Shown: positions 51,401 to 63,957, numbered from the stretch's first letter. The stretch: DNA of 64,000 nt from Xestospongia bergquistia (GCA_963965975.1 OZ014416.1:1302001-1366000), one strand, 5' to 3'. A program made the numbers and translations. The notes: generated by a model from the sequence alone, not told the origin.

Positions 51401-52084
51401 TATTAACTGGTATAATCCTGTTTGGAATACTGGTTATGGGATGGCTCGCGTATCTCCTCCCACGTATCAGATTAAAATTGGGCAAGGTATATTTATAATA
51501 TAATTAATTATTTGATAGTATGTAACAATATTATAATATAGGAATATGCCATATTTGGTTATGAAGAGGAAGATGATAAAGAAGTGGAAGTATGTTCAAA
51601 TATAAATGGAATTTAAACCATTTCCCGCCTGTTTAGCCTGGAGAATATATTCCTCCTACCTTACAAGAAACAGCTAATGAGATATCTTATTATATGCAGA
51701 ATTATCAATTGTGTGAACAGACTAAGACTGAAGGTACAAGCCTATACTCATATTTTATTGGTGTTCAAATTTAATCTGTAGTGGTAATGTAAAAAGTTGT
51801 GTCTAATTTTGTCCCTAGATAGGGAGTGTGTGTCTGGGGATGAGATTATAAACTGTGTACTAGTCCTGGTATCAGTTCAGGGTCTGGTATTCCTGGTATC
51901 AGTCCTGATCTTGTCCCAGTTCTGATCTTGTCCCAGTCTGCTAATAATTTATTTCTTAATAACTTTATTAGATCATGACAAGATAAGTCCTATTCAGATT
52001 AATGATGATGTGCTTGGTGAGAAAATTTTACTTGAAGACAAAGAAAAGGAAGAAGAGATAAATATGACAACTAAAGATGACTAA
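45826..52084 (+). CDS. TMEM63/OSCA-CSC1 family mechanosensitive channel (copy 1)
   Basis: Twenty-four exons: 45826-46005, 46063-46139, 46203-46308, 46371-46408, 46460-46602, 46662-46710, 47025-47133, 47180-47250, 47577-47657, 47704-47806, 47878-48011, 48252-48365, 48481-48539, 48861-48958, 49063-49211, 49831-49917, 50124-50186, 50301-50466, 50849-50957, 51113-51286, 51359-51486, 51542-51589, 51637-51733, 51972-52084; 2496 nt, 831 aa (human TMEM63A about 807). Family features: N-terminal TM; GPDASLYLTMELYLLAILCV; LPINYLSGDLQTTAPFARTT; SPALWSHVIFSLLYVIIAGI; a cytosolic region with VPGTQVVDARF; a C-terminal TM array with the TTPPVLLNS, PGFIQSYISSFL, LPSLGLT, CVFLPNNGAFFVSYVIIATF and TTPLIVPFGALFFAIKYLVDKYNL blocks; acidic C-tail. 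Plasma-membrane or endolysosomal stretch-gated cation channel in known members. Tandem with copy 2, 465 bp apart. Confidence 0.92.
48088..48202. repeat. (TA)n - palindrome - (CA)n cluster
   Basis: TA repeat (to 48126), then a 53-bp near-perfect palindrome (48127-48179) with arms starting GTGTCAGTGGAAGATGAATA, then a CA repeat. Lies in intron 11 of TMEM63 copy 1. Confidence 0.9.
48397..48480. repeat. (CT)n tract ending at a splice acceptor
   Basis: CT/CCCT repeat directly preceding TMEM63 copy 1 exon 48481-48539 and serving as its polypyrimidine tract. Copy 2 has a short CT run in the same place (54997-55017). Confidence 0.9.
48543..48800. repeat. AT-rich minisatellite, about 40-60 bp unit
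   Basis: Five to six units of (AATAT)n followed by AGTAATAGTGTAATGATAA or close variants, in TMEM63 copy 1 intron 13. Absent at the same place in copy 2. Confidence 0.9.
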
Positions 52085-52118
52085 ACAAAAAGATTATATT
52101 ATTAAAAACTTCTTGCCA

Positions 52119-52124
52119 AATAAA
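52119..52124 (+). terminator. Polyadenylation signal AATAAA (TMEM63 copy 1)
   Basis: AATAAA about 35 bp after the stop codon of the first TMEM63 gene. Consensus only. Confidence 0.45.
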
Positions 52125-52549
52125 TTGTATTTGCTCAACATAACAACAATAACATACCAATTTTTAAAAGGTTCTTAAACAATCACATCATGTCAATTAC
52201 TAACTAATATTAGCTCATTAGTTTCAATAATAGTAACTATAAAAAAGGAGATTTAAAAACATGGACTCTGTAGAAATTTCTTCATGTAATATATAGCCAC
52301 AAGAAGTGGAATAGCATGTCATTATTTTGTTGTCACAACCAAATCTTTTTGCTGATAGAATTAGTTCCTTGCTAAAGTTGACCTCATTCTTTTATTTTCT
52401 CTTCTAAGGAAAAACAATTCTCATGCTTGTAATCACACACTATAACTTGTTAATGGTTATGCTTGCACAAACTACTTACATCATACGTCACAACTATAAT
52501 ATAGTTATTAACGAGGAGAAGGGGAGGAGACACAGTCACACAGTGGAAC

Positions 52550-55500
52550 ATGTCTACCAACTTGATTACCAACTTGTCTTCCAGCTCTTCTCTCTGTAAT
52601 TCACTCTTAAGTAGTTCAGATGCGAAAGATGGAGGTTTGCCTTTGGTTCTGGGAATTAATATAACTATAGCAGCTGTAAGTAAACTATTAACTATATCAA
52701 TTATTATTATCATTGGTAGGTCATTTTTTCAATTTTTGTACTGATGCATTGTTGTTTTAAAGATTTCATTATGGCAGCTGTCAAACAAAAGAAAAGGTCA
52801 AATTTTTCATAATCTCTTTGCTATATTTGTTTTTCTCATATATTATGATTATGTGTTCCTATCTTAATATCATACTGGCTATTAGGTGGCCACCCTTGCT
52901 TTCTGGTTCAGTTCAAGGTGACGAAGATGGAGCAGAAGAGAGTATAACACATCGAAGACGAAGAGGAAGTAGTTTTGACACAGGGAAAGTGAGTTTCCCT
53001 ATTAAGTAATTTGTATAGTAGGATTTGGTTATCTTGTCTATCTGTCCATCCATTCATCTATCCATCCATCCATCCATTCATCCATCCATCTTTAAATCTC
53101 TCTCTTTCTCAGGATTACTGTGAGTCTATTATTAAGTTCTTAACAATGAGGTTAGTAATATAATTTATATAATTCAGTACAATATATTATATTTATCATA
53201 GTGAACATGGTGTTCGTATGAGAAGTGGTCCTGATGCTAGTCTCTACTTAACAATGGAGTTATATCTATTAGCTATATTGTGTGTATACAGTTTCTTTTC
53301 TATTACATTTATTCTACCAATTAACTATCTTAGCGGAGATCTACGTAAGATATGATTATATTGAAGAGAAAGAATGTGATTGTTATCATTATCCTCTCTC
53401 TCTCTCACACACACAAACTCACACATACCCACACACAGAAATCAATTTACCATTTGCTAGGACAACAGTGTCTAATATCAGTGCACAGTAAGTAATAATA
53501 ATAGAGACTCACTTTTACCTTGTATTACCAAATGTACCTAGTATTATCTAGTATTACCAAATGTACCTAGTATTATCTAGTATTACCAAATATATCTAAT
53601 ATTAACTAGTATTACCTAGAATTACCTAGTATTATCTAGTATTAACTAGTATTAACTAGTATTATCTAGTATTACCTAGTATTAACTAGTATTATAGAAT
53701 TTGATGTGATGTTTTGACCTTTTTTTGAATCATATATCAATGTTTATACATAAGTCATTATAATAACATGTTCCATAACTCTAACACTTTTAGTATTATA
53801 TATCATAATTGAAAATGTTTGCAATTTGTTTTCAATAACCAAAAGTTGGGATAAAATAATTATTTTAAAATTCTACGTAATAATAATTACAATATTTTCT
53901 TGTTTATCTTCAATAGGAGTCCAGCATTATGGTCACATGTTATATTCTCATTGTTATATGTTATTATTGCTGGTATATTCATGTTACATTACTCAGTAAG
54001 ACTGGGTAAAACACAGGAACAAGAGGTCAGTCCAGTTTACCAAACCAGTTTTATTAGTTCTTTCTTCCTTATTAGTCGTCACACACTGTGATGATAAATG
54101 GCGTGCCCAAATTTGTACATGTTGAAGATCTTATGCAACATTTTGAGTGAGCTCATGATTGTGCACAGATACAAACATTTATCACATAGTCACATGATAA
54201 TATCACATGATCATCACATGACTGTGTTGCAGGGAAGCCATGCCTGGCACACAAGTGGTCGATATACGATTTGCTTATGATATAAGAGGACTATACAAGA
54301 AATGGAAGGAATAGTAAGACATGACCTTTGACCTTTGACCTTGTTGTATTGTCAGTTCTTTTCAGTAAAGATATATCTAATCGTCTCCAAATTGCTGAGG
54401 CGTATGACTCTGAGAGAAATGAACAGCTGAAAGTACACACAACACAATGTATTTGTGTACAAGATGAACCAGTCAGTAACTTGTCAAACTAGTATCAAAC
54501 TTGATTTGTAAACCTGTTTTACAAGTTATTCTCCTTTATATTTAGGTTGATGCTAAGGAGTATTATACGACAAAGTTGGATCAATTACGAGTAGTCATTG
54601 CCATGGAAAGAAGCAATGCTTTGGCAAATAAACTAACGCTTGCTTTTGTTACATTTAGTAAGAAAGTTGCCGCCAAAATGTGAGTTTAATATTATGTAAT
54701 TTATGTAATGTCTTAGTGAGCTCTGTATATTGTATTTTTGAACTATATTTTCAGCTGCACAAATAGGTCACTAGTAAAATGATTGGGATTAGTTTTAAGA
54801 TTTAATTTAATTCATATTATGTTAACTGTATTTCTTTTATTTCCTTATAAGGCTTGTGGACATGTACAAACCTTGTAAACACAAACCTGAGTCCAGCCTC
54901 ACTGATAGTATTAACTCTAAAAAATGGAGCCTATCACTAGCACCATACTCACTGGATCTGTTATGGTATGATAGTAATAGGTAATTAGTTGGTTGATCTC
55001 TCTCTCTCTCTCTTTTAGGGAGAATTTGGCTTGTAATCCTATTATTTGGTGGATCCGTTGGTGTCTCATTAACATCAGTAAGAATACTGTGTTATATCCT
55101 TTAAAGACTCACGACTAATGATGCTGACTTAAAAGTTAATGTTCTCTCTCTCTCTCTTACTCCCCCACACACATTTTAGTTTTGATCATATTTTTGATAT
55201 TTTTTACAACACCTCCTGTTCTTTTTAACAGTGGTGTAGAATTGTGGCTTATTTTACAGAAAAAGGCGGGAAAATTGGTATTGATTGTTGATAGATAGAC
55301 AGTTATATTATTGTTTTATTTATAGAACATCACTAATAATCTTCCTCATAATATAACATATGCTGTACCTGGTTTTATACAAAGTTACTTCTCCAGTTTT
55401 CTATTATGGTTGCTAGGATTCCTCATGTTATTCTTTGTAATAAGGAGTGTTTATTTGGAATATTATTGGTCAAAGTAAGTACACACTAACACTCTAATAT

Positions 55501-58500
55501 CTCCACCCACTTAATTCACTAATTTGCCACACCCACCTATCTCACTGATCTATGATATACCATCACACATCAACCTCTCCATAAGTCTTCTCTCTTCCTC
55601 ATTTGTTAACTCCTTTTTAAATGTTCAAATATTTTGAGATGTACTATAACACTACATATCCATTGATATCAAAGGTTTTGTTCCTTTTAATTAACCATTA
55701 CTGAGGCCATAACTAAACACTATGTATAAGTATTAGTGCATTATCAACTGGTACTATGGTACTATACAATGCATACCATATATGGTACTATACAATACAT
55801 ACCATATATGGTACTATTCAATACATACCATATATGGTACTATACAATGCATACCATATATGGTATGTATAGTACGGTATGTATGTGTATTGTATAGTAC
55901 CATATATGGTACTATACAATGCATACCATATATGGTAATTCAGAGAGACTGCTCTGCACACTATCTGTCTTGTCAAAACAGATATCCAATTTCTATTTAT
56001 TACAAAATAGAAATGATAATGAGGTGTCTACTTGTCAAAGATGTCTTTATAGAGTGTCTGCATGTAATATTAACTGACTATTATTTTATATTTTATTATT
56101 AATTGAATATTAGTATATCTATGTTATTTCAGGTCACAACGAGAGCATGCAACAATGAGAAAAGCATATATTTTACAAGTCCTTCAAATCATCATACTAC
56201 CATCACTAGGTCTTACAAGGTATTTATTATACTGAGGAGTATGACTTTTTATATTATTATCATTTCCTTTATCTAGTTTGAGTGCTCTGGGGGCACTAGT
56301 TGTACACAACGGAGAACAAGGCTTTCATAAACAGCTGAGGTAAGAGGTAGTACATTGTGTTAAAGAAACAACAGAAAATTGTTATTGCTGAGTTAGAAAA
56401 CAAAATAAGATAGCTTTTTAGTATTGGTAAAGTACTAGGTCTATAAACTAGTATACCAAAATATGACAGACAGTAATAACAATAATAACAATAATAACAA
56501 TAATAACAATAATAACAATAATAACAATAATAACAATAATAACAGTAATAACAATAATAACAATAATAACAGTAATAACAATAATAACAAAAATAACAAT
56601 AATAACAATAATAACAGTAATAATAATAATAACAATAATAACAATAATATAATTATATTGTCTTTAAGGGAAGTATGCTTAGTTATGGTAATTGTTTCAA
56701 TATGTTTTATTATGATTGTTATAATTGAAGGGAAATATTAATAACATTTAAAGTTTCAGTAAAAGTCTCTAACTTAATAAAATCATTAACACAATGATGT
56801 CATTATTAGTATGATTTGTTTTCCTTGTAGTTGTGTCTTTCTTCCAAACAATGGTGCTTTCTTTGTGTCTTATATTATAATTGCAACATTTGTATCTTCT
56901 CCTTTGGAGCTACTTCGACTCCCACAACTCCTGGAGTACATATATCGACGATGTAAAGCTAAGACACACATTGAAAAACAAAAGATTTATAAAAAGGTGG
57001 AATATTAATAATATTCTTATAATATATAATATATTTCTGTACATAATATGTGTCTTATGACAAAACATAATGGAGTGTTCTTAGTAAAGAAGTGTCCATA
57101 GAAAGATACCACTGAAATGAGGATACAGTACCCCTACTATTAAGGAGACAAATTAATGTCTCTCATTGCTTTGTCTAGTATTATTAAATTGACCTTTGAC
57201 CTCTGAGAATACACACTGCATCAAGTTACACTAGAGATGTCCTCAATTAATTTAGAGACCAGCCCATTGTTTAATGATTAATATATAATATTAATTGTTA
57301 GGTTGTGATTTAAACCAAACCCTTCAATTAAATAGATTCTCCGTTATGATTTCACTTTGGGTGTCCAATATGCTTATAACTTGCTCATCTTCACTCTAAC
57401 AACAGCATTTAGTTTGACCACACCCCTCATTGTGCCATTTGGTGAGTCCTAGTAACAACTAATTCTAATTATCTATTAATTATCTAGGGACATTGTTTTT
57501 TGTTATTAAATACTTGGTTGACAAGTATAACTTGTTATACGGGTATCAACCGACACATATTAGTGGACGTCAATATCTACATAAAACTGCTCTCAAATAT
57601 GTAATGGTGGGTACTGTTCATCTCCAGCTGGTCACCTTATTCTATGCTATAGTTCGTGAAGGTAGGTGTGTATTCAACTGACCAATCAGATTTCAGTATA
57701 ATGATTTATTTTATATCAACTGACCAATCAGATTTCAGCATAATGATTTATTTTGTATCAACTGGCCAATCAGATTACAGTATAATGATTTATTTTGTAT
57801 CAAATCGCCAATCAGATTACACTTTATGTAATTAATTGATCAGATTACAGTACCAAATGACTAATCAGATTACATCAATAAAGAATTAAACAATTATGGT
57901 TTGACCAATATCAGAATTATATTAATTTTTTTCTTTAGGCAAAGTACAACCTAGAGCTGTTGTAATGATGATAATGATCTCGGTAACCGGTATAATCCTG
58001 TTTGGATTATTGTTTTTGGGTTGGTTCTCATATCTCCTCCCACGTATGAGAATAAAAATGGGCAGGGTACATTAAATGGACCAGTGATGTAATATTATGT
58101 AATAATATATTTATAGGAATATTCCATATTTGGTTATGGTAACGATGATGATGACCAAGTAGTTGAGGTCAGTCTGTAGTATGCACTTGCAATAATTTTA
58201 AAAATCCCTCATTAATAAAAAATGCTGCGTTTAGTCTCAAGATATGCAGCTGTACACATACATGTGCATATTTTGTGATTGTGAATATAATTGTTTGTGA
58301 TTGGTCAGTGTGTGTTTGCTAATATAATTCATCATTTGAAGGAAGTGACAGCATAGGTTAACAGTCAATAATTGTTGTGCAATCTCCAATTATAACTAAT
58401 TGACAATACAGTGCATAATGGAGTCATAGACAAGACACTTAATTCACAATACAGTGCACAAGGGACATTCTAAGGACATCCTTTATATAAAGTCAGATAT

Positions 58501-59410
58501 TTATTTTAGTTCTTTTAATGTCCTTGTTCTATTTTGTATTGAGGACATTTCTATACCAAAGCTTATGTCCCTTTGTCCTGTGAGTAGACTAATGATTATA
58601 TCACTGAGGACTGTGACACTTACCCAATTAAGGGACAGTCTTCTAAATGTGTGATTTTTTGCTTGAAAAAAACTAATAATGTACTACCAGACTTGGATTC
58701 TCATTATTTTTCTTCCTGCACTACACACTATAGCCTGGTGAATATATTGCAGCTGTATTGCTTGAAACAGCTGACGGGATTCCGACCAATACAAGTAGCT
58801 TGTCCTCAGTTGCTAATAATGTTGAACAAGGTTATGAGTCATTTGGACGTACTATAGCAGGAGGTAATCCATCCACATATATATAATATTAATAATATCT
58901 CCTTACTATATAAATAATAATCTTACAAGAATTATGTGTTTATATATAACTTGATATGGAACAAAACTGCAGCCTCATCAATATTTAATTTTTCTGTAAT
59001 TGTCTAGTACTTCATTGAAATGGAGACCTAATTAATATGTACTTTTAAGGACAATTAATATCAAAGCCACTAAAACCTGGATTGTAAATAATTATTACTT
59101 GCTATATAATTTTAAAGTAGACATTATAAAAAATTAATAGATATATATAAACTCTAAAATAAAATCAAAGTTATTTTAGAGTTGTTTTGTTTTGTGATAT
59201 ATAATGGAGATTAATTATGAATTAAAGTCAATCTTATGAAAAGACATCATCTTTATTTACAGTTGTAGACATATCTGTTGTATGTTACTAGGTAAACCCA
59301 AATCTGGTCCAGCTGGTCGATCTGATGATGCTATGAAAAAACCTTTAGTTGAAGAGGAAGATGAAGAAACAAGCATGATTGAAAACTCTATTGTAGATGA
59401 ACAAGCATAG
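52550..59410 (+). CDS. TMEM63/OSCA-CSC1 family mechanosensitive channel (copy 2)
   Basis: Twenty-four exons in the same phases as copy 1: 52550-52675, 52720-52796, 52886-52988, 53113-53150, 53202-53344, 53439-53487, 53917-54025, 54076-54146, 54233-54313, 54366-54471, 54546-54679, 54852-54965, 55019-55077, 55180-55277, 55326-55474, 56133-56219, 56277-56339, 56831-56996, 57336-57441, 57488-57661, 57939-58066, 58117-58167, 58734-58863, 59292-59410; 2481 nt, 826 aa. All TMEM63 blocks are present (GPDASLYLTMELYL, SPALWSHVIFSLLYVI, CVFLPNNGAFFVSYIIIATF). Exons 5, 7 and 12 and intron 4 are almost identical to copy 1, while exons 1, 3, 10, 16 and the C-tail differ strongly (tail here PGEYIAAVLLET..., ending acidic). 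The patchy identity suggests gene conversion. Intron 20 holds a CCAAT-containing minisatellite. Confidence 0.92.
53523..53697. repeat. Minisatellite of TAGTATTATC / TAGTATTACC words
   Basis: About 18 short units of TAGTATTA(T/C)C and CAAATGTACC in TMEM63 copy 2 intron 6. Confidence 0.9.
55750..55936. repeat. Palindrome-rich minisatellite (ACCATATATGGT core)
   Basis: About seven 26-28-bp units of TACTATACAATGCATACCAT with a self-complementary ACCATATATGGT core; one unit in the middle (about 55862-55905) is inverted, so the array can fold back on itself. TMEM63 copy 2 intron 15. Confidence 0.9.
56470..56653. repeat. (AATAAC)n microsatellite
   Basis: About 30 hexanucleotide units AATAAC with occasional AGTAAC, in TMEM63 copy 2 intron 17. 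Confidence 0.95.
57677..57875. repeat. Minisatellite with repeated CCAAT boxes
   Basis: About 44-bp units, CAACTGACCAATCAGATT plus TATAATGATTTATTTT, four to five copies in TMEM63 copy 2 intron 20. Each early unit contains GACCAATCAG or GGCCAATCAG, a full match to the NF-Y consensus. Copy 1 and the pseudogene have only one such site each (51304, 59840). Confidence 0.85.
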
Positions 59411-59722
59411 TGTTTGGTATTTTATAATGTGTGTGAATAACTGTTGTCTTTTAATAATTTTATTTGAACAAATCTCCAAAAAAGAAAGCAAGCAATTAAC
59501 TTTCATTTTAACATAAATGTTACGTTCAGAAAATATGTCTACAAAAAATGGACTACTATATTGTATGCAAATATCAAAGCAATCTTTAATCAAAAGAAAC
59601 ACTTGATGAACTAAATAGCATATATTTATTTTATTCAGACAATATACATAATTGAGTGCCCAAAAAGTTACTGTAATCAAAGAATACAATATACATCAGA
59701 ATCATCAACTATAAAATATAAT

Positions 59723-61830
59723 GTGGACGTCAATATCTACATAAAACTGCTCTCAAGTATGTAATGGTGGGTACTGTTCATTCTCCAGCTGGTCACCTTA
59801 TTCTATGCTATAGTTTGTGAAGGTAGGTGTGTATTCAACTGACCAATCATATTTCAGTATATAATTTATTTTATATCAATAGATTACACTTTATATAATT
59901 AATTGATCAGATTACCAAATGATTAATCAGATTATAGTGATAAAGAATTGAGTGATCAGGTTTGACTAATCTCGCTAACTGGTATAATTCTGTTTGGATT
60001 ACTGGTTTTGGGTTGGTTCTCATATCTCCTCCCACCTATGAGATTAAAAATGGGCAGGGTATGTAATGCAATGATATATTATGTAATAATAATTGTATTT
60101 ATAGGAATATTCCATATTTGGTTATGATACTGATGATGACAGTCAAGTAAGTTGAGATTGTATTTTAACAAGATTATAATTGAAAAACATTCTATAATTA
60201 TTTTAAAAGATGCAGAACAGCAATAGACATACCATATTTAGTCAACTAAAATGATTATAGAACTGAATGGTTTGCTTTGTGTGTCAGTCAGGCAGTTAAA
60301 ATTGCTCTGACGGATATCACTGATAGAAGAATACTAAATGATTAAATAACACCGATATATATAAAATGCAATCTCTTTTAGTCAAATTTGTGGTAAATTA
60401 AACTCACTGGTTGTGGTATGCTATATTATCAATATACCAGACTCAATTTGTACAGTTTAGATCATCTCCAATAATGTTGTGAAATCAACATACAAAAATG
60501 CAAGTATAAGGTGTGAAAAATGCAAGTATAAGGTGTGAATTATTTACGATTGCCTGGTATCCAGTGGTGTGTTGGGTGGGAATATTCACAATGCTGACTA
60601 ATTGCATATAGCTGCATAATCCGCTGTTGTACGTGCATATGACCTATTGCACTATTTGTTGAATAAAGCATTCCAAACTGAAAATGTAATTATGACATAA
60701 AGTCACAGTCAGTCTGGTAATCTGCTTAATTTGCAACCTGAATCATTCTACTGTTGTATGTCCCTGTGAGTTATTACACTATTTTTGTTGAACAATGCAT
60801 TTCAAGTTGTACTTTATGTGAATGTAGTCATAACTTGACTGATAGACATTGCATAGAAACCTTAATCTAGTTGTGGTATGGAGGTTGAATACTATAAACT
60901 AGGTATAGTATACAAGTATGATAGTGTATCCTTCATTATGATCAAGTGGTAAGATTGTTTCTAACCAGGTTGCAAGTTGAGCAGACTGCCAGTCTGACTG
61001 TCAGTACAGTTAGAATCTGCTATAGATTGATATCTAATAGGTTGTAGTTAGCCAGCTGGGTTAATTTGTTTGAGTTAGATGTAAGTTTTAGAAATCTATT
61101 GAATAAAGTTCAAAGAGAGTTGTTAAACAATATGCAAGTCTTTCATTCAATAAACAATTTGTTTCATCTAGCCTGAAAAATAGGAAAGTATAATTTCTAA
61201 CTTTATATTGTTAACAAAAATCCTCTTTTCCTCATACACTACACACTATAGCCTGGTGAATATATTGCAGCTGATGGGATTCCAACCAATACAAGTAACA
61301 TATCCTCAGTTGCTAACAATCTTGAACAAGGTTATGACTCATTTGGACGTACTATAGCAGGAGGTAATCCATCCACACATATATAATATTAATAATATCT
61401 CTTTACTATATAAATAATAATCTTACAAGAACCATGTGTTTATATATAACTTGATGTGGAACAAAACTACAGTCTCAGCAATATTTAATCTGTCTATAAT
61501 TGTCAAGTAATTCATGAAATGGAGACCTAATTAATATGAACAAAATCTGGATTGTAAATAATTAACTATTATTACTTGCTAAAAAGTAGACATTATGAAA
61601 AATTAATAAATATAAACCCTAAAATTTAAACATAAAATCAAAGTTATTTTAGAGTTTTTTTGTTTTTTGATATAATAAAGATTAGTTATGAATTAAAGTC
61701 AATCTTATCAAAAGACATCATCTTTATTTACAGTTTTAGATATATCTGTTGTATATTACTAGGTAAACCCAAATCTAGTCCAGCTGGTCGATCTGATGAT
61801 GATCCCCTTACTACAAAAAAACCTCTTTAG
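59723..61830 (+). pseudogene. TMEM63 3'-end pseudogene fragment (exons 20-24)
   Basis: Partial tandem copy of the 3' end of TMEM63 copy 2. Pieces: exon 20 (59723-59822, 5' cut, one inserted base that shifts the frame), exon 21 (about 59966-60058, 5' cut), exon 22 (60105-60147), exon 23 (61252-61363, with an 18-bp in-frame deletion) and exon 24 (61763-61830, early TAG). Flanking 3' sequence is also duplicated (59590-59720 resembles 62090-62220), so the unit is a genomic, not a retro-, duplication. Intron 22 here carries several hundred bases not present in copy 2. No promoter or N-terminal exons. Confidence 0.85.
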
Positions 61831-62160
61831 TAGAAGAAACAAGTATGATTGAAAACTCTATTGTAGATGGAACAAGCATAATGGTTTGGTATTTTAAAAT
61901 GTGTATAAATAACTGTTGACTTTTATTAATTTTATTCGAAAAAATCTCTCAAAAACAAAGAAAACAATCAAAATGCAACTAATAATAATTAACTTTCATT
62001 TTAACATAAAAGTCACATTGTGAAAGTACGTGTACAAAAAATGGACCACTATTAATCAGAGAATAAACTTGTATGAGATTGTTAAAGCAAACTTAAATCA
62101 AAAGAAACACTTGATGAACTAAATAGCATGTATTTATTTTTATTACATAATTGAGTGCCC

Positions 62161-62596
62161 AAAAAGTTACTGTAATCAAAGAATACAATGTACAGCAAAA
62201 TCATCAACTATAAAATATGATAGCAACAGAAGAAAGTTAGGGTATATAGCAGCATTATATGTAGAAGGACTTGGGACTAAAGACAACTAGAGCAAAGAGT
62301 ACAGAACGCAGTGACCAAAAAAAGTCACAGTAATCAAAGAATACAATGTACAGCAAAATCATTAACTATAAAATATGATAGCAACACAAGAAAGTTAGGG
62401 TATATAGCAGCACTATATGTAGAAGAACTTGGGACTAAAGACAACTAGAGCAAGGAGTACAGAACGCAGTGACCAAAAAGTTACAGTTATCAAAGAATAC
62501 AATGTACAGCAAAATCATCAACTATAAAATATGATAGCAACAGAAGAAAGTTAGGATATGTAGCAGCACTATATGTAGAAGAACTTGGCACTAAGA
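62161..62596. repeat. Minisatellite, about 157-bp unit, nearly three copies
   Basis: Units start at about 62161, 62317 and 62475 and share AATCAAAGAATACAATGTAC, AAGTTAGG.TAT.TAGCAGCA and ACTTGG.ACTAA words. The first part also matches 59649-59700, so the unit derives from the 3' flank of the TMEM63 duplication. Confidence 0.85.
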
Positions 62597-62790
62597 GTAA
62601 GAAGAACACACACATTTTTTACTACTACTAATATTACTGAGAATCGTACAAAATTTTTTTACTTTTTTATTTTTATAAATGCTGATCACTTCTGAGGTCA
62701 CTAACAGCACTAAGATAACTTTTGTTATCAGAGTAGTAATATGATCAGCTACTACTAACATTACTACAACTGAAGTGACCTCAACTATTG

Positions 62791-63957
62791 CTATTCTAGT
62801 TTTTCCATTCCAGTGAGGTCAATCTTGCAACGAATAAAGATCGCATCACCTTTAGTAAATGCTTCATCTTTCAAAACAGACTGCTTGGCAAAGCGTGGGA
62901 AGCCACTGGCTATATTCATCTCCGATTTGGGCTGTTGGAAACTAGGAGACTGAGTATCAGGCATGAAGGTCTCAGAGATATTAGCTTGATTCTCTTGGTT
63001 CAGAAGCTGAAAGGTAACAGGACGGCGGAATGGCCAAGAGAGGAGGTTATCATGCTCTGATTTCATCAGGACAAAGAAAACACTGATGTGAGATCCCTTG
63101 CCTGATCCATCTCCATTCAAATAAGCTCGGATGCACATCCTGTATCCATGAGGTGATGTATGGAAAGGAGGTGAGTACAAGCTAAGGGTACGACGTTCTT
63201 GAGCATCACGATAACGACGAGCTATCTCCGGGATCTTCCAAATAAAAATACCATGAGTTGTTTTGACATCCAGTATGTCTTGTCTGAGCTTGATTTCTTC
63301 CATAGCAACAGCATGGCGTGTAACGCTTTCTTGAACGGTTTGAACTGTATCAATGTACCCAACAAGCTGTGACTGAAATCGAGTCACGCTCAACTTGATT
63401 TCCTCGACAACAGGCTTCATAACATCCACCTCTTGTTGCAGTGTACGTACAACTCGTTGCATATCCTCGGCACCACGAAACATACTACTACCTAAACTAG
63501 AGTGCCCACTAGAAGGATACCCACTTGATCCACTTGACCTACTATTGTATGCACCATCCCCAAATCTCTGGTTCCCTTTGCCATCTAGGCCAATACTTGA
63601 TCTAGTAGTAAGCCCTAAACCAGAGTCCATTTCATAATCTTTAGATCGGACAGCTACTTCTTGTTTGAGGTTGTCAATCATCTGGTGCAATATAGGCATC
63701 TCAGAAACTTGGACTCTTAGCGAGCTAACTTCATCTTTGAGTTCATTAACTTTTTTCTTAGAAGCATCCAGCTCTTTTTGAAGGCTATCAACTTTTTCAT
63801 GTGAATCAATTAACTTATTTTCCACAATGATGACTGTTTTCTGTAATTTAGCATTATCATTTACCAGCTGTTTGATTGTAGAGAGCATACTATTCATTTG
63901 ACTGACTAGTTCATGCATATGCTCACCATAATGAATATTGAGTTCACCAATTTTACC
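62791..63957 (-). CDS. TRAF-family adaptor, C-terminal exon (coiled coil + MATH domain; 5' partial)
   Basis: One long last exon of 1167 nt (388 residues plus stop); the acceptor TTAG|GGT is at 63958-63959 and the upstream exons (expected RING and zinc fingers) lie past the right edge. The first 100 or so residues form a coiled coil (heptads through VEEIKLS further on), with a Gly/Ser linker (RSSGSSGYPSSGHSSLGSS). The C-terminal MATH/TRAF-C domain has the TRAF hallmarks GIFIWKIPEIARRYRDA, SLYSPPFHTSPHGYRMCIRA, YLNGDGSGKGSHISVFFVLM, LLSWPFRRPVTF, SPSFQQPKSEMNIASGFPRF and DAIFIRCKIDLTG. It most resembles TRAF2/3-type domains. TRAFs trimerise and couple receptors of the TNFR/IL-1R type to ubiquitin and NF-kB or MAPK signalling. 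Specific paralogue uncertain. Confidence 0.92.
   Translation of the reverse strand, partial: GKIGELNIHYGEHMHELVSQMNSMLSTIKQLVNDNAKLQKTVIIVENKLIDSHEKVDSLQKELDASKKKVNELKDEVSSLRVQVSEMPILHQMIDNLKQEVAVRSKDYEMDSGLGLTTRSSIGLDGKGNQRFGDGAYNSRSSGSSGYPSSGHSSLGSSMFRGAEDMQRVVRTLQQEVDVMKPVVEEIKLSVTRFQSQLVGYIDTVQTVQESVTRHAVAMEEIKLRQDILDVKTTHGIFIWKIPEIARRYRDAQERRTLSLYSPPFHTSPHGYRMCIRAYLNGDGSGKGSHISVFFVLMKSEHDNLLSWPFRRPVTFQLLNQENQANISETFMPDTQSPSFQQPKSEMNIASGFPRFAKQSVLKDEAFTKGDAIFIRCKIDLTGMEKLE

Noticed and set aside
53523..53697. CRISPR-like array
   Set aside because: Very short, contiguous degenerate units without unique spacers; an ordinary minisatellite in an animal intron.
56441..56741. Poly-Leu and poly-Asn open frames on opposite strands
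   Set aside because: Both are translations of the (AATAAC)n microsatellite in a TMEM63 intron.
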